From Streptococcus suis (GTDB lineage: Bacteria; Bacillota; Bacilli; Lactobacillales; Streptococcaceae): a stretch of 64,000 bases of DNA. The stretch covers positions 1,674,001-1,738,000 of the forward strand of contig NZ_CP082205.1 of NCBI RefSeq assembly GCF_019856455.1, given 5' to 3'. The stretch's first letter is position 1. Each line of letters begins with the position of its first letter. Below, one piece after another: positions 1 to 10,600 of this stretch. The notes under the pieces are model-generated. The model saw only the letters and a program-made list of their open reading frames with translations, made no database searches and had not been told where the DNA came from. The position numbers were made by a program, and so were the translations under genes.

Positions 1-3000
1 GTCACCACTAGACTGTGGAATAGGAGTGACTACTACAACATCAAATTGACCTGCTTCAGTTGGTAGACTAATTTGCTTAACAATTTCAGCCGTTGCGTCA
101 TCACTACTGCTTGCTGGAAGGACACGGGCTTCTCCAGTTACTTGTGGCTGGTAGCGATCCGATTTAGGAAGAACACCGATTGGCAATTCATGTGTGACAC
201 CTTCCCCATGAGCTGTTTGTTGGACAACAACCTGAATAGACACCCGCTTCTGACTGCCATCATCATATTTTACAAGGACTGGTACGCTGTGTTCGCCAAG
301 AGTAGTTGGAAGAGGATTTACAAGACGTTTTTCAACAGGACCTGCCTGGGCATCAACCTGAACCTTAGCTAAAAGAGCATTTCCAACCACAGACAAGTCG
401 TCATCAGTTTCATAAACATGCTTATCTCCAACATGAACTGAATAGACATCTGCTTTCCAGGGGATAACCTGAATTGGGATAGTCACCTCATGAGTGTCCT
501 TACGGACTTGAAGACTGGTCACTTGTGGAGTCAGAGTAACAGGCACCAATTCCACACCGTACTCTCCAAATTGGTCTGGAGTAATGGTTTTGGACAGACC
601 TTGATTGTCCACCAGCTTCACTTGAAGACCTGACAAGTCCACTGTTTCAGCCGGACGATAGTCTGTCTTAGTCGGCAGGATTACCAATTCAAGACCTGTA
701 ACTGCAGTTTTATCGAATACTTTAACTGGGGTCACCAATTCCAATGGAATCTCAATTGTCTTAGAAGTTTGGAGATTGTTTAATTGTGTCTGGTCGAAAC
801 TTGAAGCAATCACATAATGACCTAGATCTGGTCGAGGCAGGCGGTTTTCCAAATCTGTCACAGAAGAGCCTGCTTGCAAGGTCACACTTTCTTCTTTAAC
901 AACCGTTTCACCATCTTTGAAACGAAGGTTGATTTGGAGACTAGCTGGTACAACCTGCACTGTAACCTCTACTCGCTTCTGACTACCATCATCATATTTG
1001 ACAAGGACTGGTACGCTGTGTTCGCCAAGAGTAGTTGGAAGAGGGTTTACAAGACCTTTTTCAACAGGACCTGCTTGGGCATCAACCTGAACCTTAGCTA
1101 AAAGAGCATTTCCAACCACAGACAAGTCGTCATCTGTTTCATAAACATGCTCCTCCCCAACAGTAACTGCATAGACATCTGCTTTCCATGGGATAACCTG
1201 AATTGGAATAGCCAACTCATGATTGTCCTTACGGACTTGAAGACTGGTCACTTGTGGGGTCAGGGTAACAGGCACCAATTCCACACCGTACTCACCAAAT
1301 TGGTCTGGAATAATGGTTTTGGACAGACCTTGATTATCCATCAGTCTCACTTGAAGACCTGCCAAGTCCACTGTTTCAGCTGGGCGATAGTCTGTCTTAG
1401 TCGGTGGGGTTACCAATTCAAGAACTGTAACTGCAGTTTTATCGAATACTTTAACTGGTAAGGCAGGCGTAATCAATTCCAATGGAATTTCAATTGTCTT
1501 AGAAGCTTGGATATTGTTTAATTGAGTCTTGTCGAAACTTGAAGAAATCTCATAATGACCTAGAGCTGGTCGAGGCAGGCGGTTTTCCAAATCTGTCACA
1601 GAAGAGCCTGCTTGCAAGGTCACACTTTCTTCTTTAACAACCGTTTCACCATCTTTGAAACGAAGGTTGATTTGGAGACTAGCTGGTACAACCTGCACTG
1701 TAACCTCTACTCGCTTCTGACTACCATCATCATATTTGACAAGGACTGGTACGCTGTGTTCGCCAAGAGTAGTTGGAAGAGGGTTTACAAGACCTTTTTC
1801 AACAGGACCTGCTTGGGCATCAACCTGAACCTTAGCTAAAAGAGCATTTCCAACCACAGACAAGTCGTCATCTGTTTCATAAACATGCTCCTCCCCAACA
1901 GTAACTGCATAGACATCTGCTTTCCATGGGATAACCTGAATTGGAATAGCCAACTCATGATTGTCCTTACGGACTTGAAGACTGGTCACTTGTGGGGTCA
2001 GGGTAACAGGCACCAATTCCACACCGTACTCACCAAATTGGTCTGGAATAATGGTTTTGGACAGACCTTGATTATCCATCAGTCTCACTTGAAGACCTGC
2101 CAAGTCCACTGTTTCAGCTGGGCGATAGTCTGTCTTAGTCGGTGGGGTTACCAATTCAAGAACTGTAACTGCAGTTTTATCGAATACTTTAACTGGTAAG
2201 GCAGGCGTAATCAATTCCAATGGAATATCAATTATCTGAGAAGTTTGCAGGTTGTTCAATTGAGTCTGGTCGAAACTTGAAGAAATCTCATAATGACCTA
2301 GAGCTGGTCGAGGCAGGCGGTTTTCCAAATCTGTCACAGAAGAGCCTGCTTGCAAGGTCACACTTTCTTCCTTAACAACCGTTTCACCATCTTTGAAACG
2401 AAGGTTGATTTGGAGGTTCTGCGGTGTCTGAGTCGGCTCTACCAAACGATAGGCTACTCCATCCTGAACCAAATCAAAACGATTATATCCGTTTTCCAAA
2501 GCGATTCTGGCATTAGGAGATGTCCAACCTTCTGCAATGACATATTCCTTGTTTACATTCTGAGCCAGTGCCTGTTCAAAACCTCTAACAAGTACTTGAA
2601 CATTATCTTGAATATCTCCTGTTACCTGCAAGCTAGAGCTAACTGGGATAATCAGTTTTCCATCTCCAATCAGTTCACCGACTTCAAGATTCTGGTCCAT
2701 CTCCAGATTGAGAAGGCTACCTTTTTCCACTTCTAGTCGGGTGGAGATACTAGAAACTCGATTAGATAGGGTAATATTGGCTTGATCTTGCAAGGCCAAT
2801 TCCTGCACTTCTACTAAATCTAGCCCATAGATACGAGTTGCTTTCAGACTCACTTGGTTATCTGAACTATTAGTTGCCATAACTTTCTTGATATTGCCGG
2901 AATTACTCTCTAGGCTAACCCGACCAAGTGTTTGGTTACCATCTACACCACCTAAGTCAATCCCTTGATCAACCTTGGCAAATTCTGAGTCTATGATAAT

Positions 3001-6000
3001 CTCAACCGGAATCAAACTAGCCCCTTGGGCATGGCCCGCATAAATTTGCTGGAAGCGAGTGTCTGAGGAACCGCCAATAATCGAAATCCGAGCATGGCTT
3101 CCTGAAGGGGTGTCAGTTGGTGAACCTGCAATCAAGATTGGACGAAGACCTGTCTGAGCCTGACTGATGGTCGTTGACACATTATTAAAGGTCAGATGGT
3201 TACCATCCGCATAAATTTTCGGTTGTTGAGCACCATCTGGAATCATCGCAAGGTTGAGATTGGTCAGAGTCACGTTTTTTGTCGTCAGCAGATTAAGTCC
3301 ACGGAGATTTAATTTATTTCCACGACCATCAATTGTCACCGCCTTATCAATGACAAAATTCGTTGAAAAATTTTGTCCATCACGATAGATGATATCACTT
3401 ACCAATTTGATTGTATCACCATCTTTAGCTTGGGAAATAGCATAAGACAAGCTCTGATATGGATTTGTTTCTGTTCCCTGACCCTCGGTAGATGTTTCAG
3501 CACCGTTGGTGACATATAGATCACGCGCCTGAACTTCTTGATAAATACTTGTACGGAAGTCGTCTGTATCTTTCAAATAAGCCTGGAAGATACTTTTTTT
3601 CAATTCTTGAACAGCTGAAACTCTGGTTGACAAAGGTACTTTGTTGGTTGCATTGAGCTTCATCTGTTGTAGGTCTTTTGCAATCGCTGTATCCATCAAA
3701 CTCTGAATAGCCACGAAATCACTAGCAACTCCTGTAGATTTCAGTTCAGATACCTTGCCAATGCGACGATCAAACATAGCCTTCTTGAAGGTTGCGAGGT
3801 CCCCACCATATTCCGGCATAATGGCATTCAGTGCTAGCTGATCATTGGCGTATTGCCCAGAAATATAGGCGACCATACCATTTTCATAGCCATATTCACC
3901 AAGAATGTCATAGGCATTTCTTCTAAAGCTAATGTCACCTACTGTTCCTGCATTGTTTTGCAGACCTGCATAGATAGGCTCAAAGAGAGGAATGGTGTAG
4001 TAAGAATTGGTCCGAGCTGTTCCTGTGGTATTTAGACCGTCAAACTTGTAACGACCTGAAATCAATTGCTTATCTACAAAATCATGGATAGATTGCAAAC
4101 CTGCTGCTAAATCTCTCGAAATTGGTTGAGCTTGATCTGTCTGACCACCATTAGCACTTGCGACAAGGCTCAGCTGATTAAGAAGGACTGCCCTATCTTC
4201 AGGTATCTGACCCAAGATAGACTGAGCTTCTGCGTAGTCTAAAGTGTACAAGACGTCCAAAATACCCTGCATATAGGTCTTGAGGTCATCACTTGTTTGG
4301 AAACGGTCTGGACTAGCATTTTGTGTCCGATTGTCCCCCATGCGATATGCTGCATTGATAATAAAGCTTGGGTCTTGATAGGGTGTTTTAGCAACATCCA
4401 TAGACTCAAACATTCCTCTGGCAAAAACTTCTTGTAACTGGCCAGCTCGTCTATCATAGCCATTTAACCAAACGTTCTTATCCAGCATATGGGTCAATTC
4501 ATGGGTATAGACAGACTGACCTGCCTCAGACAGGGATTTTTTCAAAAAGAGATTAATGGAAGTCTTTCCATTAGCCTGACCATCAGCTTGTAAAAAGTTG
4601 GCATAAAGGTTGAGCGGTCTGATAAATTTCTTGACCCCTTCTAAAACACCTGAACCATATTTTGGTGAATAAAGTTCTTGAACGCGCTGAGTAGCTGTCC
4701 CTAGTTTCTGCGGACTATCAACCACAATAATGGTTTCATGATTGGCTAGAATATCCCTGTTCTGACTGATGCGATGCCAGAATTTCAAAAAGCTTTCCTG
4801 GTCATCAGCATAGGATTGTAAGCTAGCTTTAAATGTTGCCAAGCCGGTCTGGACACCTGGTCGGACATAGGATTCCGTTAGACCGTAGTTGACTGTGTTT
4901 GATGTGCTAATGGCATATACAAGATCAGTAGGTAGGGTCAGGAGAGGAATGAAATGGTTGTTCAGACGTACATTGCTCTTTAATTTCTGATAGAGCGAGG
5001 AATTTCCGTAAGGAGATTGGGACTCTGCCAGATGAGCCTTGCTAGTCTCCTGAAACCATTGCTCACCTGTTTTGCCTGGTTCAAACAAGCTTACTCCCTT
5101 CTCCACAAAGGAGAAAATATCAGCTTGATTTGTAATTGGAGCTAGTTTGGTTTGGTAAGTAGTCGCTGACTGTCCTAAGGTCAAATCACGATAGGTCAAG
5201 GTATTCAAGATAGTAAGAGTTTCAAGGGGACTCCTGCCACCACCAAAAACCTGAGGGTGATACAAGATCAAATCCTGAGCCTGATGGGGACCAAATTCAA
5301 AGGAATATTGACGATCCAGATAGGAAAGACCTGCTAAAATCTTCTCCTTATTACGACGGATATCCTCTACATTGACCTGACTTGATTTCTCAAAAATACC
5401 TGTCAGAGTCGTTTCAATCTTAGCTTTTACTCGCTCAAAACTCTCTCTCATATCCAGCATATCCATATAGGCTATCTGCTTGAGAGACTGCAGCTGGTCA
5501 GCTGACAGAGCATTTCCCCCATTTTCCTTCCGAATGGCTGTCTCTAGAGCAGTTTTTTCAAGAAAACTTTCCTGATGAGACAAGTGGGGATAGAGCGATT
5601 CGTAGGTCACAGCCACAAAGTCATTCTTCAGCGAAGCAACCTGCTGCGCAACTGCCTCGCTGGTCTGTCTTGTCGTTGGCTGAGTCGTCGCAGGGACTAT
5701 CTGACTCCTACTATCCGAATAAACCACTTGAAACTGCTGAACTGTTTTTCCATTGACAGAGGTCATAAGCTCCCCTTGGGCATCAAGTGGTAATTTAGCT
5801 ACTTCCGTAACCGCCACACTGCGTGCTCTTCGTGCTGAACGTAACACAGGCTGAACGACTTCTTCTACTGTTGCTGTCTCAGTTGGCTGAACTGGTTGAG
5901 TAACCTCGTCCGTTGAACCCGCTGGTTCTTGTGCCGTTTGAATAGATTTTGGTTCTACTTGCTCAATAATCTGATGAGAATTTTCGACTGTGAGAGTGCT

Positions 6001-6417
6001 CTCATCACCAGCTGTATTTGACTGCTCTTCTGCAGTCTGTTCTTGCCCTGCTTCTGCTGAAAGTGCTGCTTGGGGTGCTGAAATATCTTGAGAAACCACT
6101 TCCTTCTGAATAGCTGGTTCTACTTCCACAAGCTGGCTTTCTTGAGCTGGGTTCTCCTGTGTGGCTTGGTTTAATGAGGAACCAACAGTTTCTGGAATTT
6201 GAACAGTTACCTCATTGGTTTCCTGCAGTTGATTTGCTTGATCTGTCACTGCCTGACTAGTTTGCTGGCTACTAACAGGAGTTTGGCTTGCCTCTTGGGC
6301 AGCCGCAACCTGCCCTCCAGCAACACTAAAGCTAATTGCCAAGGCAACAGATACGACACCGATGGAAAACTTACGGATTCCAAAATGCTGCTTCTTTTGT
6401 AAAAAATGTAAATTCAT
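1..6417 (-). CDS. Large M26-family zinc metalloprotease, surface protein (C-terminal part beyond window)
   Basis: The minus frame from ATG 6417 stays open to base 1, giving 2139 visible codons; the C-terminus is outside. An AGGAG lies 5 nt before the ATG. The N-terminus has a YSIRK-like signal (IRKFSIGVVSV) followed by a Gln/Glu/Thr/Ser-rich region. The zinc motif HELTH is at about residues 639-643 (4489-4503), with a downstream RRAGQLQEVFARG segment supplying the likely glutamate ligand, as in the M26 IgA1-protease/ZmpB/ZmpC family. A region opening with a TNGAETSTEGQG-type segment (about 3520 down to 2450) resembles the beta-helix part of this family. Below about 2430 come tandem 246-aa units with Rib/Ig-like character. 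It is a paralogue of the protease at 7651-14958. Expected location is the cell wall, cleaving host proteins; the substrate cannot be read from sequence, so IgA1 protease or ZmpC naming is left open. Confidence 0.85.
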   Translation of the reverse strand, partial: MNLHFLQKKQHFGIRKFSIGVVSVALAISFSVAGGQVAAAQEASQTPVSSQQTSQAVTDQANQLQETNEVTVQIPETVGSSLNQATQENPAQESQLVEVEPAIQKEVVSQDISAPQAALSAEAGQEQTAEEQSNTAGDESTLTVENSHQIIEQVEPKSIQTAQEPAGSTDEVTQPVQPTETATVEEVVQPVLRSARRARSVAVTEVAKLPLDAQGELMTSVNGKTVQQFQVVYSDSRSQIVPATTQPTTRQTSEAVAQQVASLKNDFVAVTYESLYPHLSHQESFLEKTALETAIRKENGGNALSADQLQSLKQIAYMDMLDMRESFERVKAKIETTLTGIFEKSSQVNVEDIRRNKEKILAGLSYLDRQYSFEFGPHQAQDLILYHPQVFGGGRSPLETLTILNTLTYRDLTLGQSATTYQTKLAPITNQADIFSFVEKGVSLFEPGKTGEQWFQETSKAHLAESQSPYGNSSLYQKLKSNVRLNNHFIPLLTLPTDLVYAISTSNTVNYGLTESYVRPGVQTGLATFKASLQSYADDQESFLKFWHRISQNRDILANHETIIVVDSPQKLGTATQRVQELYSPKYGSGVLEGVKKFIRPLNLYANFLQADGQANGKTSINLFLKKSLSEAGQSVYTHELTHMLDKNVWLNGYDRRAGQLQEVFARGMFESMDVAKTPYQDPSFIINAAYRMGDNRTQNASPDRFQTSDDLKTYMQGILDVLYTLDYAEAQSILGQIPEDRAVLLNQLSLVASANGGQTDQAQPISRDLAAGLQSIHDFVDKQLISGRYKFDGLNTTGTARTNSYYTIPLFEPIYAGLQNNAGTVGDISFRRNAYDILGEYGYENGMVAYISGQYANDQLALNAIMPEYGGDLATFKKAMFDRRIGKVSELKSTGVASDFVAIQSLMDTAIAKDLQQMKLNATNKVPLSTRVSAVQELKKSIFQAYLKDTDDFRTSIYQEVQARDLYVTNGAETSTEGQGTETNPYQSLSYAISQAKDGDTIKLVSDIIYRDGQNFSTNFVIDKAVTIDGRGNKLNLRGLNLLTTKNVTLTNLNLAMIPDGAQQPKIYADGNHLTFNNVSTTISQAQTGLRPILIAGSPTDTPSGSHARISIIGGSSDTRFQQIYAGHAQGASLIPVEIIIDSEFAKVDQGIDLGGVDGNQTLGRVSLESNSGNIKKVMATNSSDNQVSLKATRIYGLDLVEVQELALQDQANITLSNRVSSISTRLEVEKGSLLNLEMDQNLEVGELIGDGKLIIPVSSSLQVTGDIQDNVQVLVRGFEQALAQNVNKEYVIAEGWTSPNARIALENGYNRFDLVQDGVAYRLVEPTQTPQNLQINLRFKDGETVVKEESVTLQAGSSVTDLENRLPRPALGHYEISSSFDQTQLNNLQTSQIIDIPLELITPALPVKVFDKTAVTVLELVTPPTKTDYRPAETVDLAGLQVRLMDNQGLSKTIIPDQFGEYGVELVPVTLTPQVTSLQVRKDNHELAIPIQVIPWKADVYAVTVGEEHVYETDDDLSVVGNALLAKVQVDAQAGPVEKGLVNPLPTTLGEHSVPVLVKYDDGSQKRVEVTVQVVPASLQINLRFKDGETVVKEESVTLQAGSSVTDLENRLPRPALGHYEISSSFDKTQLNNIQASKTIEIPLELITPALPVKVFDKTAVTVLELVTPPTKTDYRPAETVDLAGLQVRLMDNQGLSKTIIPDQFGEYGVELVPVTLTPQVTSLQVRKDNHELAIPIQVIPWKADVYAVTVGEEHVYETDDDLSVVGNALLAKVQVDAQAGPVEKGLVNPLPTTLGEHSVPVLVKYDDGSQKRVEVTVQVVPASLQINLRFKDGETVVKEESVTLQAGSSVTDLENRLPRPDLGHYVIASSFDQTQLNNLQTSKTIEIPLELVTPVKVFDKTAVTGLELVILPTKTDYRPAETVDLSGLQVKLVDNQGLSKTITPDQFGEYGVELVPVTLTPQVTSLQVRKDTHEVTIPIQVIPWKADVYSVHVGDKHVYETDDDLSVVGNALLAKVQVDAQAGPVEKRLVNPLPTTLGEHSVPVLVKYDDGSQKRVSIQVVVQQTAHGEGVTHELPIGVLPKSDRYQPQVTGEARVLPASSSDDATAEIVKQISLPTEAGQFDVVVVTPIPQSSGD
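225..2420 (-). repeat. Tandem 738-bp coding repeats (about 246 aa) in the left protease
   Basis: The same block recurs at 870, 1608 and 2346, an exact 738-bp period. The two promoter-proximal units are almost identical in DNA, with a few changes near 1480-1520 versus 2218-2258. The third, at about 225-944, is more diverged. Each unit has an Ig-like part (VRKDNHELAIPIQVIPW) and a Rib-like part (GEHSVPVLVKYDDGSQKR). The likely role is a stalk that carries the catalytic domain away from the wall. The high DNA identity points to recent duplication or gene conversion. Confidence 0.85.
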
Positions 6418-6455
6418 CAAAATCTCCTTTTGAACCAAATAAAAAATATACTACA

Positions 6456-6484
6456 ATTATATAAATAAAAAGAATGCAATGCAA
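6456..6484 (-). promoter_or_regulatory. Promoter of the left protease
   Basis: On the minus strand TTGCAT (6479-6484) and TATAAT (6456-6461) are separated by 17 nt. The predicted start is near 6449, giving a leader of about 30 nt with an AGGAG site. The rest of the gap up to the IS end at 6565 shows nothing recognisable. Confidence 0.7.
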
Positions 6485-6564
6485 AGAAAATGCTGACAAA
6501 TTTATCACAACGAAAAATTTCCCAACAATAACCGTCAGGAAACCAATAAAAACTATTATTTTTT

Positions 6565-6583
6565 ACCCGTTGTGCTAGTTAAT
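6565..6583. repeat. IS982 left terminal inverted repeat
   Basis: ACCCGTTGTGCTAGTTAAT, which matches the complement of 7559-7577 at all 19 positions. Confidence 0.93.
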
Positions 6584-7494
6584 CAAGCGTAAGCAAGGGA
6601 ATATTTTAAACTGATACCGAATTCAGTATGACTGCTTTTAAGCAAAAGAGAATAGATAAGTAATATTGCCTCTGTCTTAAATTTGAGCGCCTGAATGTTT
6701 CGACAACGTAAAGCCTCCATTCCAAACTGCTCTAAACTAGAAAATACAGTCTCCACTGTTTTCCTCAATCGACTTATTTTGTAATTTTCTAGCCACGAAT
6801 ACCCCATCATGTTTTTTCTGAGTTGAGAAATTAACTGGATACCACAGTCTACTAACGCTGCCTTTGTCTGTCTATCCACATATCCTTTATCTCCATAAAC
6901 GATTGGAAATGGGCTATTTTCAAGTAGCTCCAAAGCAACATCGCCATCATAAATAGATGCGGGTGTGATAACATAATCAATAGGAAACCCACTATCGCTG
7001 ACAAGAACTGAAAATTTCAAGCCATAATAATGGATTTTCTTAGTCGCATTATAGCCAATATCTGCCACCTCTGATAACAATGTAGCTCTCATGTTGCGAA
7101 TGGGGTGACATAGGGCACAAGGAAAGCTGTCAATCAAGCCGAACGAGCAGGTTTGACAAAGATCTAAGACCATAAAATAGCGCATACGCTGAATACTTTG
7201 AGCAAGATTTTGACAGATACGGCAAAATCGTGAGTGTTCTGGGAAGTTGTCAGGGAAGAGATTATGACGAATCGCACGGGAAATAGCACTTGCCGTCCTG
7301 CGGCCCTCTTGAATTGCCCAAAGATAACTAGCGATAACAACGACATCAGACTGTTTTTGTAGGTGGATGTTTCGCCGATTTCGAACCTCATGGGGAACAA
7401 ATCGCTCATATAAAGCGAGAACTTGAGTCAAGATTTTTGAAAAAATAACTTGTGTTTGATTGGGATTTGCGAGATAATAATGTTGGCTTTGCAT
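6583..7494 (-). CDS. IS982-family transposase
   Basis: 303 aa, the usual length for this family. Typical DDE segments are visible: LIDSFPCALCH with the first aspartate, YVITPASIYDG and VYGDKGYVD in the middle, and VETVFSSLEQFG with the glutamate near the C-terminus. The start at 7494 has a GAGGG about 6 nt upstream, and the stop codon begins within the left terminal repeat, a compact arrangement normal for IS982. No frameshift or internal stop is seen, so the element may still be active. Confidence 0.93.
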   Translation of the reverse strand: MQSQHYYLANPNQTQVIFSKILTQVLALYERFVPHEVRNRRNIHLQKQSDVVVIASYLWAIQEGRRTASAISRAIRHNLFPDNFPEHSRFCRICQNLAQSIQRMRYFMVLDLCQTCSFGLIDSFPCALCHPIRNMRATLLSEVADIGYNATKKIHYYGLKFSVLVSDSGFPIDYVITPASIYDGDVALELLENSPFPIVYGDKGYVDRQTKAALVDCGIQLISQLRKNMMGYSWLENYKISRLRKTVETVFSSLEQFGMEALRCRNIQALKFKTEAILLIYSLLLKSSHTEFGISLKYSLAYA

Positions 7495-7558
7495 ATTATT
7501 CCCTCATTTCGTGGTTATTTTGAGTTTATGATACGCAAAGTTTTTTTAGTTGGCTAAA

Positions 7559-7577
7559 ATTAACTAGCACAACGGGT
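7559..7577. repeat. IS982 right terminal inverted repeat
   Basis: This is the exact inverted copy of 6565-6583. The outer end (GGGT, 7577) abuts the promoter region of the right protease. Confidence 0.93.
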
Positions 7578-7587
7578 ACTATACTAC

Positions 7588-7616
7588 TTGCGAAAACGCT
7601 TAATTTCTGTTATATT
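7588..7616 (+). promoter_or_regulatory. Promoter of the right protease with overlapping cre-like site
   Basis: TTGCGA (7588-7593) and TATATT (7611-7616) are 17 nt apart. CGAAAACGCTTAAT (7591-7604) fits 12 of 14 positions of the CcpA cre consensus and overlaps the -35 box, which suggests catabolite repression. The -35 box starts 10 bp from the IS end. Function is inferred. Confidence 0.6.
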
Positions 7617-7650
7617 CTAGATAACTACATGAACTAGAAAAGGGGAAAAT

Positions 7651-10600
7651 ATGGAACGGAAACAAAGATTTTCTATAAAAAAATTATCAATCGGTGTTGT
7701 GTCCATTTGTATCGGATTTGCATTTCTTACTCAAGGAAACAGTACTGTAGCAGCCGCTGAAAATAGTGTTGAAGTTATTATTAGCAACGCAACAGGCGAA
7801 GAGGAAACAATCCCTACTCAACCTACGGAAACTCCTAACAATAGAGAGAGCATTCAAAATACGGAAACTACTACTCAAGAAGAAGTCACCGTGAATAATA
7901 CGGTCGAGGGACAAACTGATACCGAAAAAAGCACCCGTACGGAACAAGCGGTACCTGAATCTACCACTAGTCAGAATGACCACCTTGCAAATACCGAAGA
8001 CACCACTACAACTTCATCTTCAACAGAGAGCTCAGTAAATGAAGTAGAGTTCCCAACGGAAACTACTGCTCTTTCCTCCCCTGAATCATCCCCTAAAATA
8101 GAAACTATCGATGCCAGTTTAAAAGCAGAGCAACCTAACACAAGCGAAGGAACAACAGCCCTTCGTGCCGCAACCAATACAAGCCCCACAACTACTGTGA
8201 CTGGAAATGATACTGCTATCCAAGCAATTGAAAATGGAAGCATCACTCCGTCTAAAACGATAGCATCTCTAAACGCTGAAGAGAAACAAACTCTTAACAA
8301 CCTTATTCTCACAAACTTTGAAACTAGCGCTGATAAAGTAGCTTTACTAGATGTTGTAAAACCTAAAGAGAGTTTAAGTATTTCTGATTTAACAAAATAT
8401 TTTGTTCCGCTTATAAAACAACTAAAGTCGGATCCTAATTACAAGCACTTGACTGACCAAGAAAGGTCCGCTGAAGCAACAAAATTAGCGCTGATTGAAG
8501 CAAACAAAAACCTCTACGAAGATGCGAGTATTGAAGCTCTTGCGCCTGAGGCGAAAAACACTTTCCAACAACTACTTGCATTTAACAATGGTCAGCTACT
8601 TACGGAAAAATCAGGGCTTACAGTTGAAACTCTAAAAAATAATCTTAGTCAACTGTATCGTGGTGTCCTATACCTCCAGCAACAATACTCCTTTGAAAAA
8701 GATTTACCACAAACTCTTGTCTTTACTCCCCACACAATCGGTAATATCCAAGCTGACCAGACAAGTGCCTATGACCGATTGATGGCTTATGGTGGTCACA
8801 TTACTGATAAACGGTCACTTGCCTTAAATCTTAATCAAATACAATTCAATAACCGTATGATTGGTCAATACACTGGTACCAAATCTACTGCTGAATTAGT
8901 TAAAAAAATAGCTCAATCTAAAGGAAAAGATGTAAATAGCTACTTTACAGAACAGTCCCAAGCTTTGATTGGAACAAGCCCAAACATCTCCATCTTTGAA
9001 TTATTAAAAACCAATAAACCAGAATATATCCTCCCTGTCCTCTCTCAAGGTAGAGGTGTTTACCTTGCAGGTACTAGCAACAGTTTGACTCTTGGGCTTT
9101 TAGATTCGTATACAGACCTGTACCCTGAGTTGAAAAACTACAGCAAGGAACGTGGGGTACAACAACCTACATCTACTTTCTTCGAAAAAATCCTTACCTA
9201 CCAAGAAAATTGGTTGACTTTCCTTAACTCTGCTAAAAAAGATAGTACAACTATTCCATTTACACTAGCAGTCGATACGATGAATGTCTATAACGAGACC
9301 ACCAAAGCACACACTTGGTCACCTAACGAAGGCACTTCTGCACATTCTGCGGTACTCAACTTCTTCTCTCCAATGAATCTCTGGGAAAATTATGTTCGTT
9401 CAGGAGTTGGACTAGGAGGTGTTGCAAACGGTGAAAATATGATTAAAGCCTACGAGACACGCTTTATGCACAGTAACCTTTCAGGTGTCGCACTGTTCAC
9501 TCACGAAATGACTCATACAAACGATGAGGCTAGGTTGTTCGGTGGAACTTATCGAAAAGAAGGTCGACGAGCTGGTCAAGGACCTGAAGTGTATGCACGA
9601 GGTTTATTTGAAGTAATTGATAATACACAAAACGGTGTTCCTGGTGAGTACAAACCTGTCTTTAATTTGAATACCGCTCTCACTATTGCTGACAGTCCAA
9701 ATCGTACTCAAGCATTAACACCTCAAACTTCTACAGAAAAGTTAGCAAATTACACAAAAAATCTTGTTGATTTAGTCGCTTATTTGGAAGCTGTTGAAGC
9801 GAGGGTTGCTTTAAAATCCCTAGCAGAGAATGAATTAGCTACTTATTTCAATAAGGTCGTCCAAGTACCTCGCAATACCACTTCTAACACTAGCACGACA
9901 ACCACCAGTCTCCCTTCTACCAACGATGCATTTCTCCCCTATGGGCAGTTGACGGTTGCTTCACTTACTAAACCAACTAGCATCAATGATTTGGTTGACC
10001 AAGATGCAGTCAGTGGTCAGTTTATCCCTCGTGGAATTTCCCCTATCCTAACGGAATTAAGTCATAACCAATATGATCATGTCCCACTTCTAGAAAGCTT
10101 CTACGGTGCTTCAGAAGCTCCAAGTGGCAATAATACCGTTGGAGATATCTCTTTCAAGCGACATGCATATGAAATATTGGCATGGAAAGGCTGGGATGCC
10201 TTTATAAGTTACATTAGTAACAGATACAATAGCGACTCAGAAGCTTTTAAAGCAATCTTAGGAAACGAATATTCAGATTGGGCTAGTTTCAAAAAAGCGC
10301 AATATAAACGGTTAGAAGATAAGGAACCGGTTAATCAATTGTGGCAAACTAGCCAATTGGAGAAAGAGTTAGAAACAGCTATAAAAGCTGATTTAGCAGT
10401 ATTAACCACCTATCGAAATTCAATTAACAGTCTACTTAACAGTCGTTCCACTGTTACTCAAACGCAGTTAGACCAAGCAGCTCAAAAAGCTTCAGTTGCT
10501 CGGTTAGCAACTAATGTCCGTAAAGTTAAATTAGATATTCTAAACAAAGCTCTACAGTTTAACAATCTAGAAGCTAGTATCTTTGAAGCACCAAAACAAT

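Larger units (their letters stand above)
6565..7577 (-). mobile_element. IS982-family insertion sequence, apparently complete
   Basis: Perfect 19-bp terminal inverted repeats (starting ACCCGTTGTGCTAG) lie at 6565-6583 and 7559-7577, giving an element of about 1013 bp, usual for IS982. It holds one intact transposase. The flanks (AACTATTATTTTTT on the left, ACTATACTAC on the right) show no clear abutting target duplication, so duplication length or original target is unresolved. It separates two divergent protease genes and ends 10 bp before the -35 box of the right one. Confidence 0.93.

Noticed and set aside
874..2199. Repeated plus-strand ORFs (75 and 104 aa) within the left protease region
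   Set aside because: They are antisense frames of the 738-bp coding repeats, identical because the repeats are identical, and lack start signals.
6551..7590. Target-site duplication of the IS982 element
   Set aside because: ACTATTA on the left and ACTATAC on the right are similar, but the left one is not adjacent to the repeat end and the match is imperfect.
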